Below are positions 34,147 through 42,536 of a stretch of DNA of 47,504 nucleotides, piece after piece. How positions within the stretch are numbered: the stretch's first letter is position 1; the number at the start of each line of letters is the position of its first letter. Origin of the DNA: an uncultured bacterium (GTDB lineage Bacteria; Cyanobacteriota; Vampirovibrionia; Gastranaerophilales; Gastranaerophilaceae). The translations under genes were made by a program, and so were the position numbers. The notes beneath the pieces were generated by a model that was not told the origin of the DNA, did no database searches, and worked only from the letters and a program-made list of their open reading frames with translations. The DNA lies in NCBI GenBank assembly GCA_949294335.1, contig CASFGO010000008.1:1-47504 (forward strand), read 5' to 3'.

Positions 34147-34911
34147 ATGGATAATTATTATTTAATAGATACACATGCTCATATTGATATGAGTGAGAAT
34201 GTTTGTGAAGTTATAAAAAATGCAAATGATAACGGAGTAAAAAAAATAATCATTCCATCTGTAGAAGAAGAATATTTTGAAAAAATAATTAAAATCGCAG
34301 AAGAGAATGATAATATTTTTTGTCAATTAGGTTTGTATCCATCTGAAGCGCTAAAATGGACGGATAAAATTGCAGATAAGATAAGAAAGTTAGCACAAAG
34401 TAAAAAAGTTATCGCAATTGGTGAAATTGGATTAGATTATTATTGGGACAAAACATACATTGAAGAACAAAAAAATATGTTCAAAGCCCAAATAATACTA
34501 GCAAATGAATTAAATTTACCAATAGTAGTTCATGATAGAGAAGCACATAAAGATTCCATAGATATAGTTAAAGAGTATAATAAAACCTCAGAAGTTGTAT
34601 TCCATTGTTTTTCAGGTAGTGTAGAAATGATGCGAGAGTGCGTTAAAAATAATTGGTATATAGCATTAGGTGGAGTTGTAACTTTTAAAAATGCAAAAAA
34701 AATAAAAGAAGTTGCAAAAGAAATCCCATTAGAATACTTATTATTAGAAACAGATTCTCCATATTTAACACCTGTTCCATATAGAGGCAAAGAAAATCAG
34801 CCTGCATATATTAAATATGTAGCGGAAGAAATTGCAAGTTTACGAAATGAGTCTGTTGAAGATATAATAAAAATGACAACCGCAAATGCAGAAAGAGTAT
34901 TTAGAATTTGA
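34147..34911 (+). CDS. tatD: TatD family metal-dependent hydrolase
   Basis: A TIM-barrel hydrolase of 254 residues (TatD/YcfH). Metal-site landmarks are DTHAHIDM (8-15), GEIGLDYYWD (about 97-106), PIVVHDREAH, FHCFSGS and LLETDSPYLTP. Family members are 3'-5' exonucleases or DNases involved in DNA repair and tRNA quality steps. It lies 3 bases after the SPOR gene. tlyA starts inside its stop codon region. Confidence 0.9.
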   Translation: MDNYYLIDTHAHIDMSENVCEVIKNANDNGVKKIIIPSVEEEYFEKIIKIAEENDNIFCQLGLYPSEALKWTDKIADKIRKLAQSKKVIAIGEIGLDYYWDKTYIEEQKNMFKAQIILANELNLPIVVHDREAHKDSIDIVKEYNKTSEVVFHCFSGSVEMMRECVKNNWYIALGGVVTFKNAKKIKEVAKEIPLEYLLLETDSPYLTPVPYRGKENQPAYIKYVAEEIASLRNESVEDIIKMTTANAERVFRI

Positions 34912-35729
34912 AAAAAGAACGTTTAGACAAAATATTAGTAGACTTAGGCTACTTTGAAAATAAAAGTAAAGCATCAGCAGCAATAATTGCAGGAGATGTA
35001 AGAATTGGTGATGAAAAAATTACAAAAGCAGGTTATCAATTAGATCCTAACAAAGAATATGATTTTGTAATCAAGACAATGCCTTATGTATCAAGAGGAG
35101 GATTTAAACTTCAAAAAGCACTAGATGCATTTAAATTTTCACCAAAAGACAGAATTTGTTTTGATGCAGGAGCATCAACTGGTGGCTTTACTGATTGCTT
35201 GCTTCAAAGAGGTGCTAAGTATGTTTATGCCGTTGATGTTGGATATGGACAACTAGCCTGGAAAATACGAAATGACGAGAGAGTTAAGACAATCGAAAAA
35301 ACTAATTTAAAAATATGTACTCCTGATGAAATATATTCAGAAACTGATACTTGGGCAGATTTATTGGTCTCTGATTTATCATTTATTTCATTAGAGCGGA
35401 CTTTACCTAATTTAAAACAACTTTTAAATCCTAAATTCCATGAGATGATTTGTTTAATAAAACCACAATTTGAAGCAGGCAAAGAATTTATTGAAAAAGG
35501 TGGGGTTGTCAAAAATCCCAAAACACATATAATGGTAATAGAAAATGTTATTAATTGTATTCATAATTTAGGGTATAAAATAAAAGGCTTAACCTATTCC
35601 TCAATAAAAGGCCCTGCAGGAAATATTGAATACTTAATATATTTTTCGACTGAAGACATAGAAGAGAGTTTTATTCAACCCAATTTAATAGTAGAAGAAG
35701 CTCACAAAGAGTTAAACAATCTTAACTAA
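34908..35729 (+). CDS. tlyA: TlyA family rRNA 2'-O-methyltransferase
   Basis: 273 residues from TTG 34908, which overlaps the TGA of tatD. An S4 RNA-binding domain (about 1-62, ERLDKILVDLGYF, then IIAGDVRIGD) is followed by an FtsJ-type methyltransferase: FDAGASTGGFTDCLLQRGAK (SAM motif, about 84-103), VGYGQLAWKIRND, and SDLSFISLERTLP. TlyA methylates ribosomal RNA and is also annotated as hemolysin. The overlap with tatD implies translational coupling and makes the TTG start convincing. Confidence 0.9.
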   Translation: MKKERLDKILVDLGYFENKSKASAAIIAGDVRIGDEKITKAGYQLDPNKEYDFVIKTMPYVSRGGFKLQKALDAFKFSPKDRICFDAGASTGGFTDCLLQRGAKYVYAVDVGYGQLAWKIRNDERVKTIEKTNLKICTPDEIYSETDTWADLLVSDLSFISLERTLPNLKQLLNPKFHEMICLIKPQFEAGKEFIEKGGVVKNPKTHIMVIENVINCIHNLGYKIKGLTYSSIKGPAGNIEYLIYFSTEDIEESFIQPNLIVEEAHKELNNLN

Positions 35730-35808
35730 ATTAGTTAGCAAATTTAATTTTTTTGATTTTTATTATATTATAGTAAATGTGACTAGTTTATGAAAGGAGC
35801 CAAATGAA

Positions 35809-36246
35809 TTGGAAATAACAAATAACTTTAACGGAACTGATGAACACTTAGGTAGACATATATTAGCAGAATTTTTTGATTGCGACCCTAATATTTTAAA
35901 TAATAAAGATAGAATTGAAAATAATATGGTAGATGCAGCAATTGAATGTGGAGCAACAGTTGTTCAAAAATGTTTTCACATGTTTTCACCATTTGGGGTA
36001 AGTGGAGTTGTTATCATTGCTGAAAGTCATTTATCAATACATACATGGCCAGAATTGGGTTATGCTGCAGTAGATTTATTCACTTGTGGTAATAAATGCG
36101 ACCCAAAAGTTGCTTATGAATATTTAAAAAATAAATTAAATTCTAAAAAAGCTTTTTATACTCAATTAAATCGTGGTATTCTAAACCATGAAACAATGCA
36201 ATTAACTCATAAAACATTTGAACTTGCACAACAAATTGAAAGCTAA
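35809..36246 (+). CDS. speD: S-adenosylmethionine decarboxylase proenzyme
   Basis: A class 1B (SpeH-type) AdoMetDC of 145 residues that makes decarboxylated SAM for spermidine. The self-cleavage site is between E72 and S73 in ESHLSIHTWPE, giving the pyruvoyl Ser; H78 and C93 (FTCGN) are the other active-site residues. The start is TTG, 9 bases after AAAGGAG; an ATG at 35804 is out of frame and too close to that site. No spermidine synthase gene is next to it. A terminator follows at 36268. Confidence 0.95.
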   Translation: MEITNNFNGTDEHLGRHILAEFFDCDPNILNNKDRIENNMVDAAIECGATVVQKCFHMFSPFGVSGVVIIAESHLSIHTWPELGYAAVDLFTCGNKCDPKVAYEYLKNKLNSKKAFYTQLNRGILNHETMQLTHKTFELAQQIES

Positions 36247-36267
36247 TTAATTAGAATGTTTTTATAT

Positions 36268-36309
36268 AAAACAAAACCATCCTGATTTAATATCAGGAGG
36301 TTTTGTTTA
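36268..36309 (+). terminator. Rho-independent terminator after speD
   Basis: AAACAAAACC, a mismatched AT, CCTGAT, loop TTAAT, then ATCAGG and GTTTTGTTT. It lies 30 bases before the CopG gene, so it could also act as an attenuator for that gene. Confidence 0.8.
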
Positions 36310-36327
36310 AAAATTAGAGGAGAGATT

Positions 36328-36519
36328 ATGGCACGAGTTTTAGTATCAATTAGCCCTGAATTTTTGAATGAAGTAGATTCACTTGCCAGTGCTGAGCATA
36401 GAACTAGAAGTGAATTTATAAGAGAAGCTTTGAGAAGTTATATCCGAAGAAATAAGCAACAAGCTAATCTTGGGAAATACAACAAAGCAGCAAATTTATT
36501 AGACTCTTTATTAGATTAA
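36328..36519 (+). CDS. CopG/ribbon-helix-helix regulator
   Basis: 63 residues with the RHH fold: beta strand ARVLVSISPEF, then helices NEVDSLASAEH and TRSEFIREALRSYIRRN. GGAGAGA supports the ATG. A CopG-like protein often serves as an antitoxin or metal regulator, but the gene downstream is a response-regulator gene on the opposite strand, overlapping by 4 bases, so there is no toxin partner in sight. Confidence 0.85.
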   Translation: MARVLVSISPEFLNEVDSLASAEHRTRSEFIREALRSYIRRNKQQANLGKYNKAANLLDSLLD

Positions 36520-37802
36520 TAATTTATTTGATTAATAAAATATTCTACCCATTTTATAATTGTAGCCATTTCGTAAGGTTTTGGTATATATAAATCAGCT
36601 CCAGAATTTAAAACTAGAGTTTTATCGTGATGTACAGATGTAGCAATTATTTTTGTATTTGCAAACTCGGTAGTTAATTTAATTTTAGAACATAATTCTA
36701 AGCCTTTCATATCATCACCAGAATCAATTAATATTACCGCAGGTTGATATTCTTCCATTTCTTTTTCTGAAGAAATAACATCATAACCTTGTAATTCAAG
36801 AGTAGTTCTTAATAACAATTGAAGAGCTTCATCTTTTTCAAAAATAGCAATTTTTTTATTAAATCTATTGTAATTAATTGAATTTTCTCCTGTTAATTTT
36901 GGTCTGTCAACAATATAATTAGATTTTGTTGGGAGCTTTGCCATAGATTTTAATTGGTATAATTTAGACAATAGTTTATCAGCATTATTGTAAGTATCAA
37001 ATTCACTTGAAATAATACCAATTGCTAGAGATAGGAATTGTATTCTTATTCCTGCAAATTCGTCTCCTTGTAAGAGCATGTAACCTCGTTTTACATCTTC
37101 CGGAGAATAAAATTTGGGAGCTATTGTATCAAATGCAAAACTTAAAAAAGACGCTATTTTTTCTGATGTTGTCGAATTAGTTAATATAACAAATTCATTA
37201 TCTGCAATTTGACTTAGAAAATCATTATTAGAAAGAGCAGATTTCATAATTGCAATAAAAGCCTGTATAACCCTATCCGCTGCAAGCTCTGTATAGACTT
37301 CTTTATATGGGATAAAGTTTTCTATACTAATTAGTAAAGCCGCCCAATCATTATTATTAGCTAAAACTCGTTTAATAGCACGCATAGAATATTTTTTATT
37401 TGGCAATAATGTTTTATTATCAAGATTAGATTCTAACTCTCTTCTTAAATGAGCTTTAATCCTTGTTTTAAATTCTTCAATATTAACAGGTTCACTAATA
37501 AAATCATCTGCACCAGCTTCAAGGACTTTTATTCTGTCTTGAAGATCTGCTGATTTGGATAATGCAATAATAATTGGGCGCATATTGTATGTTAATACAC
37601 GAATTTTATTGCAAAAATCTTCTAAGGCTTCAGGAATACTATCAGAAATAATTATCAAATCAGGTTCATATTCTTGGATGTATTTAAATGCTTCATTCAA
37701 ATTTTTTACAATTGATACAGAAGTATTAGAAGATTCTAATGCTTTTTTGTATTTTACAGATAATTCTTTTCTTAAATCAATAATTATTGCGTTACTGAGC
37801 AT
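36516..37802 (-). CDS. REC-degenerate GGDEF-REC response regulator
   Basis: 428 residues. The first receiver (about 1-125) has D54 (LIIISDSIPE), but the conserved Lys is replaced (ISEPV). The middle domain (about 135-310) resembles GGDEF in layout (LLPNKKYSMRAIKRVLANNN, LLISIENF), but the signature reads ADNEF, so it should not make c-di-GMP. The last receiver (about 315-428) has D at LIDSGDD and K in IPKPYE, so it is probably the working phosphoacceptor. It overlaps the soluble kinase by 19 bases and is therefore its partner. Output is likely protein contact through the GGDEF-like domain. Confidence 0.8.
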   Translation of the reverse strand: MLSNAIIIDLRKELSVKYKKALESSNTSVSIVKNLNEAFKYIQEYEPDLIIISDSIPEALEDFCNKIRVLTYNMRPIIIALSKSADLQDRIKVLEAGADDFISEPVNIEEFKTRIKAHLRRELESNLDNKTLLPNKKYSMRAIKRVLANNNDWAALLISIENFIPYKEVYTELAADRVIQAFIAIMKSALSNNDFLSQIADNEFVILTNSTTSEKIASFLSFAFDTIAPKFYSPEDVKRGYMLLQGDEFAGIRIQFLSLAIGIISSEFDTYNNADKLLSKLYQLKSMAKLPTKSNYIVDRPKLTGENSINYNRFNKKIAIFEKDEALQLLLRTTLELQGYDVISSEKEMEEYQPAVILIDSGDDMKGLELCSKIKLTTEFANTKIIATSVHHDKTLVLNSGADLYIPKPYEMATIIKWVEYFINQINY

Positions 37803-38491
37803 TTAACATGTTCCTCAATATTGTATAAAGGGAATTTTACCTGAAATTCAGTACCTTTAGTAAGATTTTTAAAACTAATATTGCCTTGCATTTTTTCAAC
37901 AAGAGTTTTGGTAATATATAAACCAAGCCCACTACCTTGTATTTTACGAGTTAGGGGATTATCAATCCGAGAGAATTTTTCAAATATTTTTTCTGCAAAT
38001 TCTTCATTTATGCCAATTCCTTCGTCTTGAATTTTTATATAAACATTTTTATCATCGTGCTCTGTAATAATATTAATAGTAGAACCATCATCTGAATATT
38101 TTGCAGCATTTTCAATTAAATTAATCATAATTTGTTGGAATTTTTCTAAATCGAGTGAAGCATGCGGATTAGATTTATCAAAAATTTTAGCAATTTTATG
38201 AGTTTTGTATTGTTGTTGAACAATTTGTATAACAGGATTTATAGATGTATTAATATCTATATTTTTTAAAATAAGAGAATCTTTAGGTAATTTAGTAACA
38301 GATAAAATATTTTCAACAAGATTAATCAGTCTATTAGATTGTTGTTCGATAATCCCTAAAAACTTTTTTTTATTATCGTCATCAAGTTTATCCCATGAAG
38401 CAAGCATAGTTTGAGCAAAGCCTCTAATACTTGTCAAAGGGGTTCTTAATTCGTGTGAAACAGTTGAAATAAAGTCATCTTGATTTGTCAT
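37784..38491 (-). CDS. Minimal soluble histidine kinase
   Basis: 235 residues that contain almost only the transmitter: HisKA with H13 (STVSHELRTPLTSIRG), N box (IENAAKYS), G1 (DEGIGI) and G2 (GSGLGLYITK). There is no sensory or membrane domain, so input must come from another protein. The start is predicted leaderless: TGC-TATAAT ends six bases before the ATG. Its end overlaps the REC-GGDEF-REC gene by 19 bases. Confidence 0.9.
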   Translation of the reverse strand: MTNQDDFISTVSHELRTPLTSIRGFAQTMLASWDKLDDDNKKKFLGIIEQQSNRLINLVENILSVTKLPKDSLILKNIDINTSINPVIQIVQQQYKTHKIAKIFDKSNPHASLDLEKFQQIMINLIENAAKYSDDGSTINIITEHDDKNVYIKIQDEGIGINEEFAEKIFEKFSRIDNPLTRKIQGSGLGLYITKTLVEKMQGNISFKNLTKGTEFQVKFPLYNIEEHVKCSVTQ

Positions 38492-38497
38492 AGCTGT

Positions 38498-38506
38498 ATT
38501 ATAGCA
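38498..38506 (-). promoter_or_regulatory. Extended -10 promoter, predicted leaderless, of minimal kinase
   Basis: On the minus strand, TGC extension and TATAAT at 38498-38503, six bases before the ATG at 38491. No Shine-Dalgarno is present. Confidence 0.65.
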
Positions 38507-38596
38507 TATTGAAAAAAAAGTTACTAGACAATTAATTATGTCTGTATTATTATAGTCATGTTGAAAGACAAATTTGACAAATAAATAAAAATGTTT

Positions 38597-38683
38597 GCCC
38601 TTGTGGCGGAATCGGTAGACGCGTTGGACTTAAAATCCAATCGGGGTTATCCCTCGGTGCCAGTTCAAGTCTGGCCAAGGGCA
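38597..38683 (+). tRNA. tRNA-Leu (anticodon TAA)
   Basis: Acceptor GCCCTTG pairs with CAAGGGC, discriminator A. The anticodon arm is TTGGA-CTTAAAA-TCCAA with anticodon TAA. There is a long variable arm (around TCGGGGTTATCCCTCGG) and a T arm with GTTCAAGTC. The 3' CCA is not encoded, unlike in the tRNA-Ser at 46511. Confidence 0.95.
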
Positions 38684-38688
38684 TTTTT

Positions 38689-38720
38689 AAAAGACTCACA
38701 GAAATGTGAGTCTTTTTTAT
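38689..38720 (+). terminator. Rho-independent terminator after tRNA-Leu
   Basis: AAAAGACTCACA (38689-38700), loop GAAA, TGTGAGTCTTTT (38705-38716), followed by T-tract. It is a perfect 12-bp stem ending the tRNA-Leu transcript. Confidence 0.9.
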
Positions 38721-38778
38721 TAAGAATTTGTAGTTTACCTAAATTTGTGATTAAATAAAGGTAATAAATGAGGGTTTT

Positions 38779-39987
38779 ATGAAAGAATTTACTTTAACAA
38801 ATAATATTAATGCAGTTTATAAACAAAATAAAAATACACCTAGAATTGCTTTTACTATTAATATTGCAATTAATAAACCAGAAAAACAAGCTGGGACTTA
38901 TTCTTTGATGAATAGATTATTGTTGCAAGGTACAAAAAAATATTCTAACACTGAACTAGCAAAAATATTAGATGAAAATGCTATTGAATTTTGTACTGAT
39001 ATGAAACAAGATTATCTTCGTTTTAGATTTTTATGCTTAAACGAAGATTTTGGTTTGGCAATGGAAATTCTTGACGATATCATTAATAATTCCACGTTTG
39101 AAGAATTTGATAAAGAAAAAGAAAAAATGCGTGGAGAAATTGTTGCAGATTTAGATTCTGCAAGAGTTAAAGTTTCTGATGCTTTTACAAAAACTATATA
39201 TGAAAACCACTTCTATGGTAATACTTATACAAATATGTTGGAAGCATTGGATTCTATAACCAAAGAAGATGTAATAAAATCATATAGACAAATTTTATCA
39301 GAAGGCAAAAAAGTTATAGCTGTAGTAGGAAGTCTTGAATTTGATTATATTAAAGAACTATTAGAAAAGACTGTAGGGAAGTTAGAAAATAATAATATAC
39401 AAAGTAGTGAAATTGAAAAACCTCAATTATTAAATCCTAAAAGAACAGATGTAATAAAAGAAGATGCAAATCAAGCTCAAATATTACAAGGTTGGATTAT
39501 TCCTAATTTCTATTCAGAAGATTATCCTGTTATAGCTTTAATCAATACAATTTTAGGTGCAAGTGGTTTATCTTCTAGATTATTTCTTGAATTAAGAGAT
39601 AAAAAAGGTTTAGCTTATACAGTTAGATCATCTTGTGAAACAAAAGCAAAATGCGCAGTATTTAGCATATATATTGCAACAGAACCAAGTAATATAGATA
39701 TTTCTTTAGCTGGATTTAAGGAAGAAATTGATAAAATAAAAAATATACTTGTAACTGACGAAGAATTAAGTAATGCAAAAAATAATATAATTGGTAAGCA
39801 ACAATTTATTACTGAAACTAATTTACAGCAATCTACAACGCTTGCTTATTATGGAATTATGGGATTGGGTTTTGATTTCCAATCTAAAGTAATTGAAAAA
39901 GTTAAATCTGTTACTCCTGAACAAATAAAAAGCTGTGCGAACAAGTATTTTACAGAAAATTCAGTAATAGCAGTATTGCATCCGTAA
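38779..39987 (+). CDS. M16 family peptidase homolog lacking HxxEH
   Basis: 402 residues with the paired-domain M16 layout. In active members the N-terminal domain holds HxxEH (AHFLEHM...GT); here the aligned segment AGTYSLMNRLLLQGT (38-52) has S42, N45 and R46 in those positions, so zinc binding is lost. The C-terminal domain keeps the GLAYTVRS segment (Arg/Tyr region) typical of the substrate-binding partner. Such non-catalytic subunits normally pair with an active M16 protein, not seen in this window. GAGGG precedes the ATG. The UDG gene follows 3 bases after the stop. Confidence 0.8.
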   Translation: MKEFTLTNNINAVYKQNKNTPRIAFTINIAINKPEKQAGTYSLMNRLLLQGTKKYSNTELAKILDENAIEFCTDMKQDYLRFRFLCLNEDFGLAMEILDDIINNSTFEEFDKEKEKMRGEIVADLDSARVKVSDAFTKTIYENHFYGNTYTNMLEALDSITKEDVIKSYRQILSEGKKVIAVVGSLEFDYIKELLEKTVGKLENNNIQSSEIEKPQLLNPKRTDVIKEDANQAQILQGWIIPNFYSEDYPVIALINTILGASGLSSRLFLELRDKKGLAYTVRSSCETKAKCAVFSIYIATEPSNIDISLAGFKEEIDKIKNILVTDEELSNAKNNIIGKQQFITETNLQQSTTLAYYGIMGLGFDFQSKVIEKVKSVTPEQIKSCANKYFTENSVIAVLHP

Positions 39988-39990
39988 GAT

Positions 39991-40581
39991 ATGAATAAAG
40001 AAGAATTGTTAAATGAGTTAAAAGCTAATTGTATGTCTTGTCAAAATTGTGAACTAGGTAGGACAAGACACAATATTGTATTTTCGGATGGCAATCCCAA
40101 TACTGCAAAAGCAATTCTTATAGGTGAAGCTCCTGGAGAAAATGAAGATTTAACAGGAACACCTTTTGTTGGAAGAGCAGGGAAATTATTAAATGAATTT
40201 CTTGAAAAAGTAGGGATTAATAGAGAAAAAGATTTATATATAATTAATACTGTAAAATGCAGACCACCTAAAAATAGAGTCCCAACTAATCAGGAAAAAG
40301 AAGAATGTTCAAAATATTTGTACAACCAAATTGAAATAATAAATCCTAAAATATTAATTTTTTGTGGTGCAACAGCTCTACAATCATTTTATAAAGATAA
40401 AATTCAAATTTCTAAAATCAGGGGACAATGGTTAGATATAACAGTAAATAGCAAACAATATAAAGCTATTCCTATATTTCATCCTTCATATTTATTAAGG
40501 AACCATTCTATGGAAGAAGGGAAACCAAGATATTTGATGATAGAGGATTTAAAAGATATTTATAATAAAATTAACTCTTAA
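39991..40581 (+). CDS. Type-4 uracil-DNA glycosylase (Fe-S)
   Basis: 196 residues. The four Fe-S cysteines are probably among C14, C17 and C20 (CMSCQNC) with C in NTVKCRPP and C in EECSKYL. The active-site motifs are GEAPGENEDLTGTPFVGRAG and FHPSYLLRN. It removes uracil from DNA. It is next to the M16 homolog with no gap for a promoter and is convergent with the SulP gene (11-base overlap). Confidence 0.9.
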   Translation: MNKEELLNELKANCMSCQNCELGRTRHNIVFSDGNPNTAKAILIGEAPGENEDLTGTPFVGRAGKLLNEFLEKVGINREKDLYIINTVKCRPPKNRVPTNQEKEECSKYLYNQIEIINPKILIFCGATALQSFYKDKIQISKIRGQWLDITVNSKQYKAIPIFHPSYLLRNHSMEEGKPRYLMIEDLKDIYNKINS

Positions 40582-42145
40582 TTAAATCAATAGCTTTATC
40601 AAGACTTGCAACTATATGGTTTTCTGGCATTAGCATATTTAAACCTGCTTCATATACTCTTTTTCTTAATTTTCTATTAGTCAGAACTATCATTATTTCA
40701 ATTCCCTTATCTTTAAGTTGTGCAACCATTTCCTCAAGAGCAAAGACAGCAGAAATATCCATGTGTCTTATTGTGGAACAATCGATAATAACATGTTTAT
40801 GATGAGTTAATTTTTCAAGTTTAGAAACTAGCATTGATGCGGTTCCAAAAAACAATACTCCTTGAATATGTGCAATAATTAAATCTTTTTTTATATCTTC
40901 CTCAATAAAATCATCTGTTTGAATATCATCAATTGTTTTTAATTCCATTTCCATTTGCTGAGATAATTTGTAAGCAAGTAAAATAGATGAAAGAACAATA
41001 CCTACGCCAACAGCAAAAATTAAATCATCTAAAACTGTTATTATAAATACAATTAGCATTACTAAAATATCTCTTTTAGGTGCAACTTTTATAACTTTTA
41101 AAAATTTATAATCAATAATATCAATTCCAACTTTAACTAGAATTCCTGCTAATACAGCAAGAGGAATTTTAGATACATACGGAGCAAAAAATAATACTAC
41201 GCAAATTAAAAACAAAGATTGGACAACTCCAGATAGACGAGATGTTCCACCAGCTTTTACGTTTACAACAGTACGCATTGTAGCTCCTGCCCCAGCAATT
41301 CCTCCAAAGACTGATGCAATAATATTTCCAATTCCTTGCCCAATTAATTCTTTATTTGAATTATGTTTTGTCTTAGTTATTGAATCAGCAACTAAAGATG
41401 TTAATAATGAATCAATAGAGCCTAATACCCCTAATGTTAAAGCCATTGGAATTGCGATTTGTAATTCTTTAAAAGAAATTAGTCCTAATTGGATTTTAGG
41501 AAATTCTTGTGGAATGTGTCCAATTGTTGGAACATCAAAACCATTGGCAATACTAATCAAAGTTACCACTATTAATGCTAATAGGGGTGATGGAATATAT
41601 TTTGATGCTTTGCTTGGGGTAAAGAAAATTATACCTAAAGCAAACATACCTAATAATAAACTTGTATAATCAATTTTTGATAAATTTTGAAAGAAATAAA
41701 TAACACCATCAATAGGTATCCCACTAAAATTAATTCCAGTTATAGGATTTAATTGTAGTAAAAGAATAATAACTCCAATCCCACTCATAAAACCTGAAAT
41801 TACAGGATACGGAACATATTTAACAGCTTTGCCAAGTTTTGCTATTCCAAATATTATTTGGAATAATCCAGCTAAAAATATAGTAGCAAATATTAATCTA
41901 TAATTACCAGGATGAGCAACAACTAACGATGCAATAATAACAGTCATTGGGCCTGTTGGACCTGATATTTGAGTTGGTGTTCCTCCAAATATTGATGCAA
42001 ATAGACTTAAAAATATTGCACCATATAAGCCTGCAACAGCTCCTAGACCACTAGATACTCCAAAAGCTAAACAAAGAGGAAGAGCAATTACTCCTGCAGT
42101 AATTCCACCAAATATATTTCCTCTCAGCTTTGATATATCAATCAT
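40571..42145 (-). CDS. SulP family anion transporter, BicA-like
   Basis: 524 residues: about 12-14 membrane helices and a C-terminal STAS domain (about 420-524; DISAVFALEEMVAQLKDKG). The N terminus (GNIFGGITAGVIALPLCLAF, FGGTPTQISGPTGPMTVIIA) closely recalls the cyanobacterial sodium-dependent bicarbonate transporter BicA, although related SulP proteins carry sulfate and other anions. Without photosynthesis genes the substrate is uncertain. The start is predicted leaderless (TGG-TAATAT, six bases, ATG). Confidence 0.85.
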   Translation of the reverse strand: MIDISKLRGNIFGGITAGVIALPLCLAFGVSSGLGAVAGLYGAIFLSLFASIFGGTPTQISGPTGPMTVIIASLVVAHPGNYRLIFATIFLAGLFQIIFGIAKLGKAVKYVPYPVISGFMSGIGVIILLLQLNPITGINFSGIPIDGVIYFFQNLSKIDYTSLLLGMFALGIIFFTPSKASKYIPSPLLALIVVTLISIANGFDVPTIGHIPQEFPKIQLGLISFKELQIAIPMALTLGVLGSIDSLLTSLVADSITKTKHNSNKELIGQGIGNIIASVFGGIAGAGATMRTVVNVKAGGTSRLSGVVQSLFLICVVLFFAPYVSKIPLAVLAGILVKVGIDIIDYKFLKVIKVAPKRDILVMLIVFIITVLDDLIFAVGVGIVLSSILLAYKLSQQMEMELKTIDDIQTDDFIEEDIKKDLIIAHIQGVLFFGTASMLVSKLEKLTHHKHVIIDCSTIRHMDISAVFALEEMVAQLKDKGIEIMIVLTNRKLRKRVYEAGLNMLMPENHIVASLDKAIDLIKS

Positions 42146-42151
42146 AAGAAA

Positions 42152-42160
42152 ATATTACCA
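42152..42160 (-). promoter_or_regulatory. Extended -10 promoter, predicted leaderless, of SulP gene
   Basis: On the minus strand, TGG followed by TAATAT (42152-42157), six bases before the ATG at 42145. The -35 region is weak. Confidence 0.5.
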
Positions 42161-42212
42161 TATTACTCAAAATTCTAATGATAGTTTTTATTAATATTTA
42201 ATAAAAATTTAC

Positions 42213-42251
42213 TTTTATACACTTAACAAGTATAAAAACACATGTTATAAT
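42213..42251 (+). promoter_or_regulatory. Extended -10 promoter with inverted repeat over the -35 region
   Basis: TTTTATAC (42213-42220) and GTATAAAA (42230-42237) are perfectly inverted around 9 bases that include TTAACA (42222-42227), a candidate -35. The -10 is TGT-TATAAT (TATAAT 42246-42251). This looks like an operator over the promoter of the 60-residue protein gene at 42286. Confidence 0.55.
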
Positions 42252-42285
42252 TAATATATACATTACCTCAAAGGATATTATTTTT

Positions 42286-42468
42286 ATGGATATTTCAAGT
42301 GTATTAGCGTCAGAAGCTAGTTCAAAAATTCAACTTATGAAAATGGAAGTATTATCTTCTGCGATGGAAGAAATTGATGAAGTTGCTGTAAAAGTAGCTG
42401 AAACAGGTGACCCATCATATATTCTTGAACTTAGCCCAATGGCATTAGCTATGTTCTATCAATCATAA
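42286..42468 (+). CDS. Small YjfB-like protein
   Basis: 60 residues, hydrophilic, with helix MDISSVLASEASSKIQLMKMEVLSSAMEE. The opening and the alternation of Ala/Ser and hydrophobic residues recall the YjfB family of putative motility proteins, but the similarity is short and not certain. AAAGGA lies eight bases before the ATG, and an inverted repeat covers its promoter. The Hsp20 gene follows 74 bases on with no terminator between, so read-through is possible. Confidence 0.6.
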   Translation: MDISSVLASEASSKIQLMKMEVLSSAMEEIDEVAVKVAETGDPSYILELSPMALAMFYQS

Positions 42469-42489
42469 TAATACAACTGGATAATTGCA

Positions 42490-42536
42490 CTTTCTATTAA
42501 AATTCTACTATTATATTTAAGAATAATAGAAAGGAG
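42490..42536 (+). promoter_or_regulatory. Candidate RNA thermometer over the Hsp20 ribosome-binding site
   Basis: CTTTCTATTA (42490-42499) is fully complementary to TAATAGAAAG (42524-42533), which contains the AAAG of the AAAGGAG ribosome-binding site (42530-42536). An alternative hairpin, CTATTAT (42508-42514) with ATAATAG (42523-42529), competes for the same right arm and leaves the site open. AT-rich, two-state folding in front of a small heat shock gene is a classic thermosensor setting. The transcript must begin upstream of 42490, for example by read-through. Confidence 0.4.

Noticed and set aside
35730..35808. SAM or polyamine-related riboswitch before speD
   Set aside because: The gap is 79 bases, AT-rich and without stable conserved helices; only a ribosome-binding site is clear.
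36328..36519. CopG protein as antitoxin of a toxin-antitoxin pair
   Set aside because: No small toxin gene is beside it; neighbours are speD and a two-component operon on the other strand.
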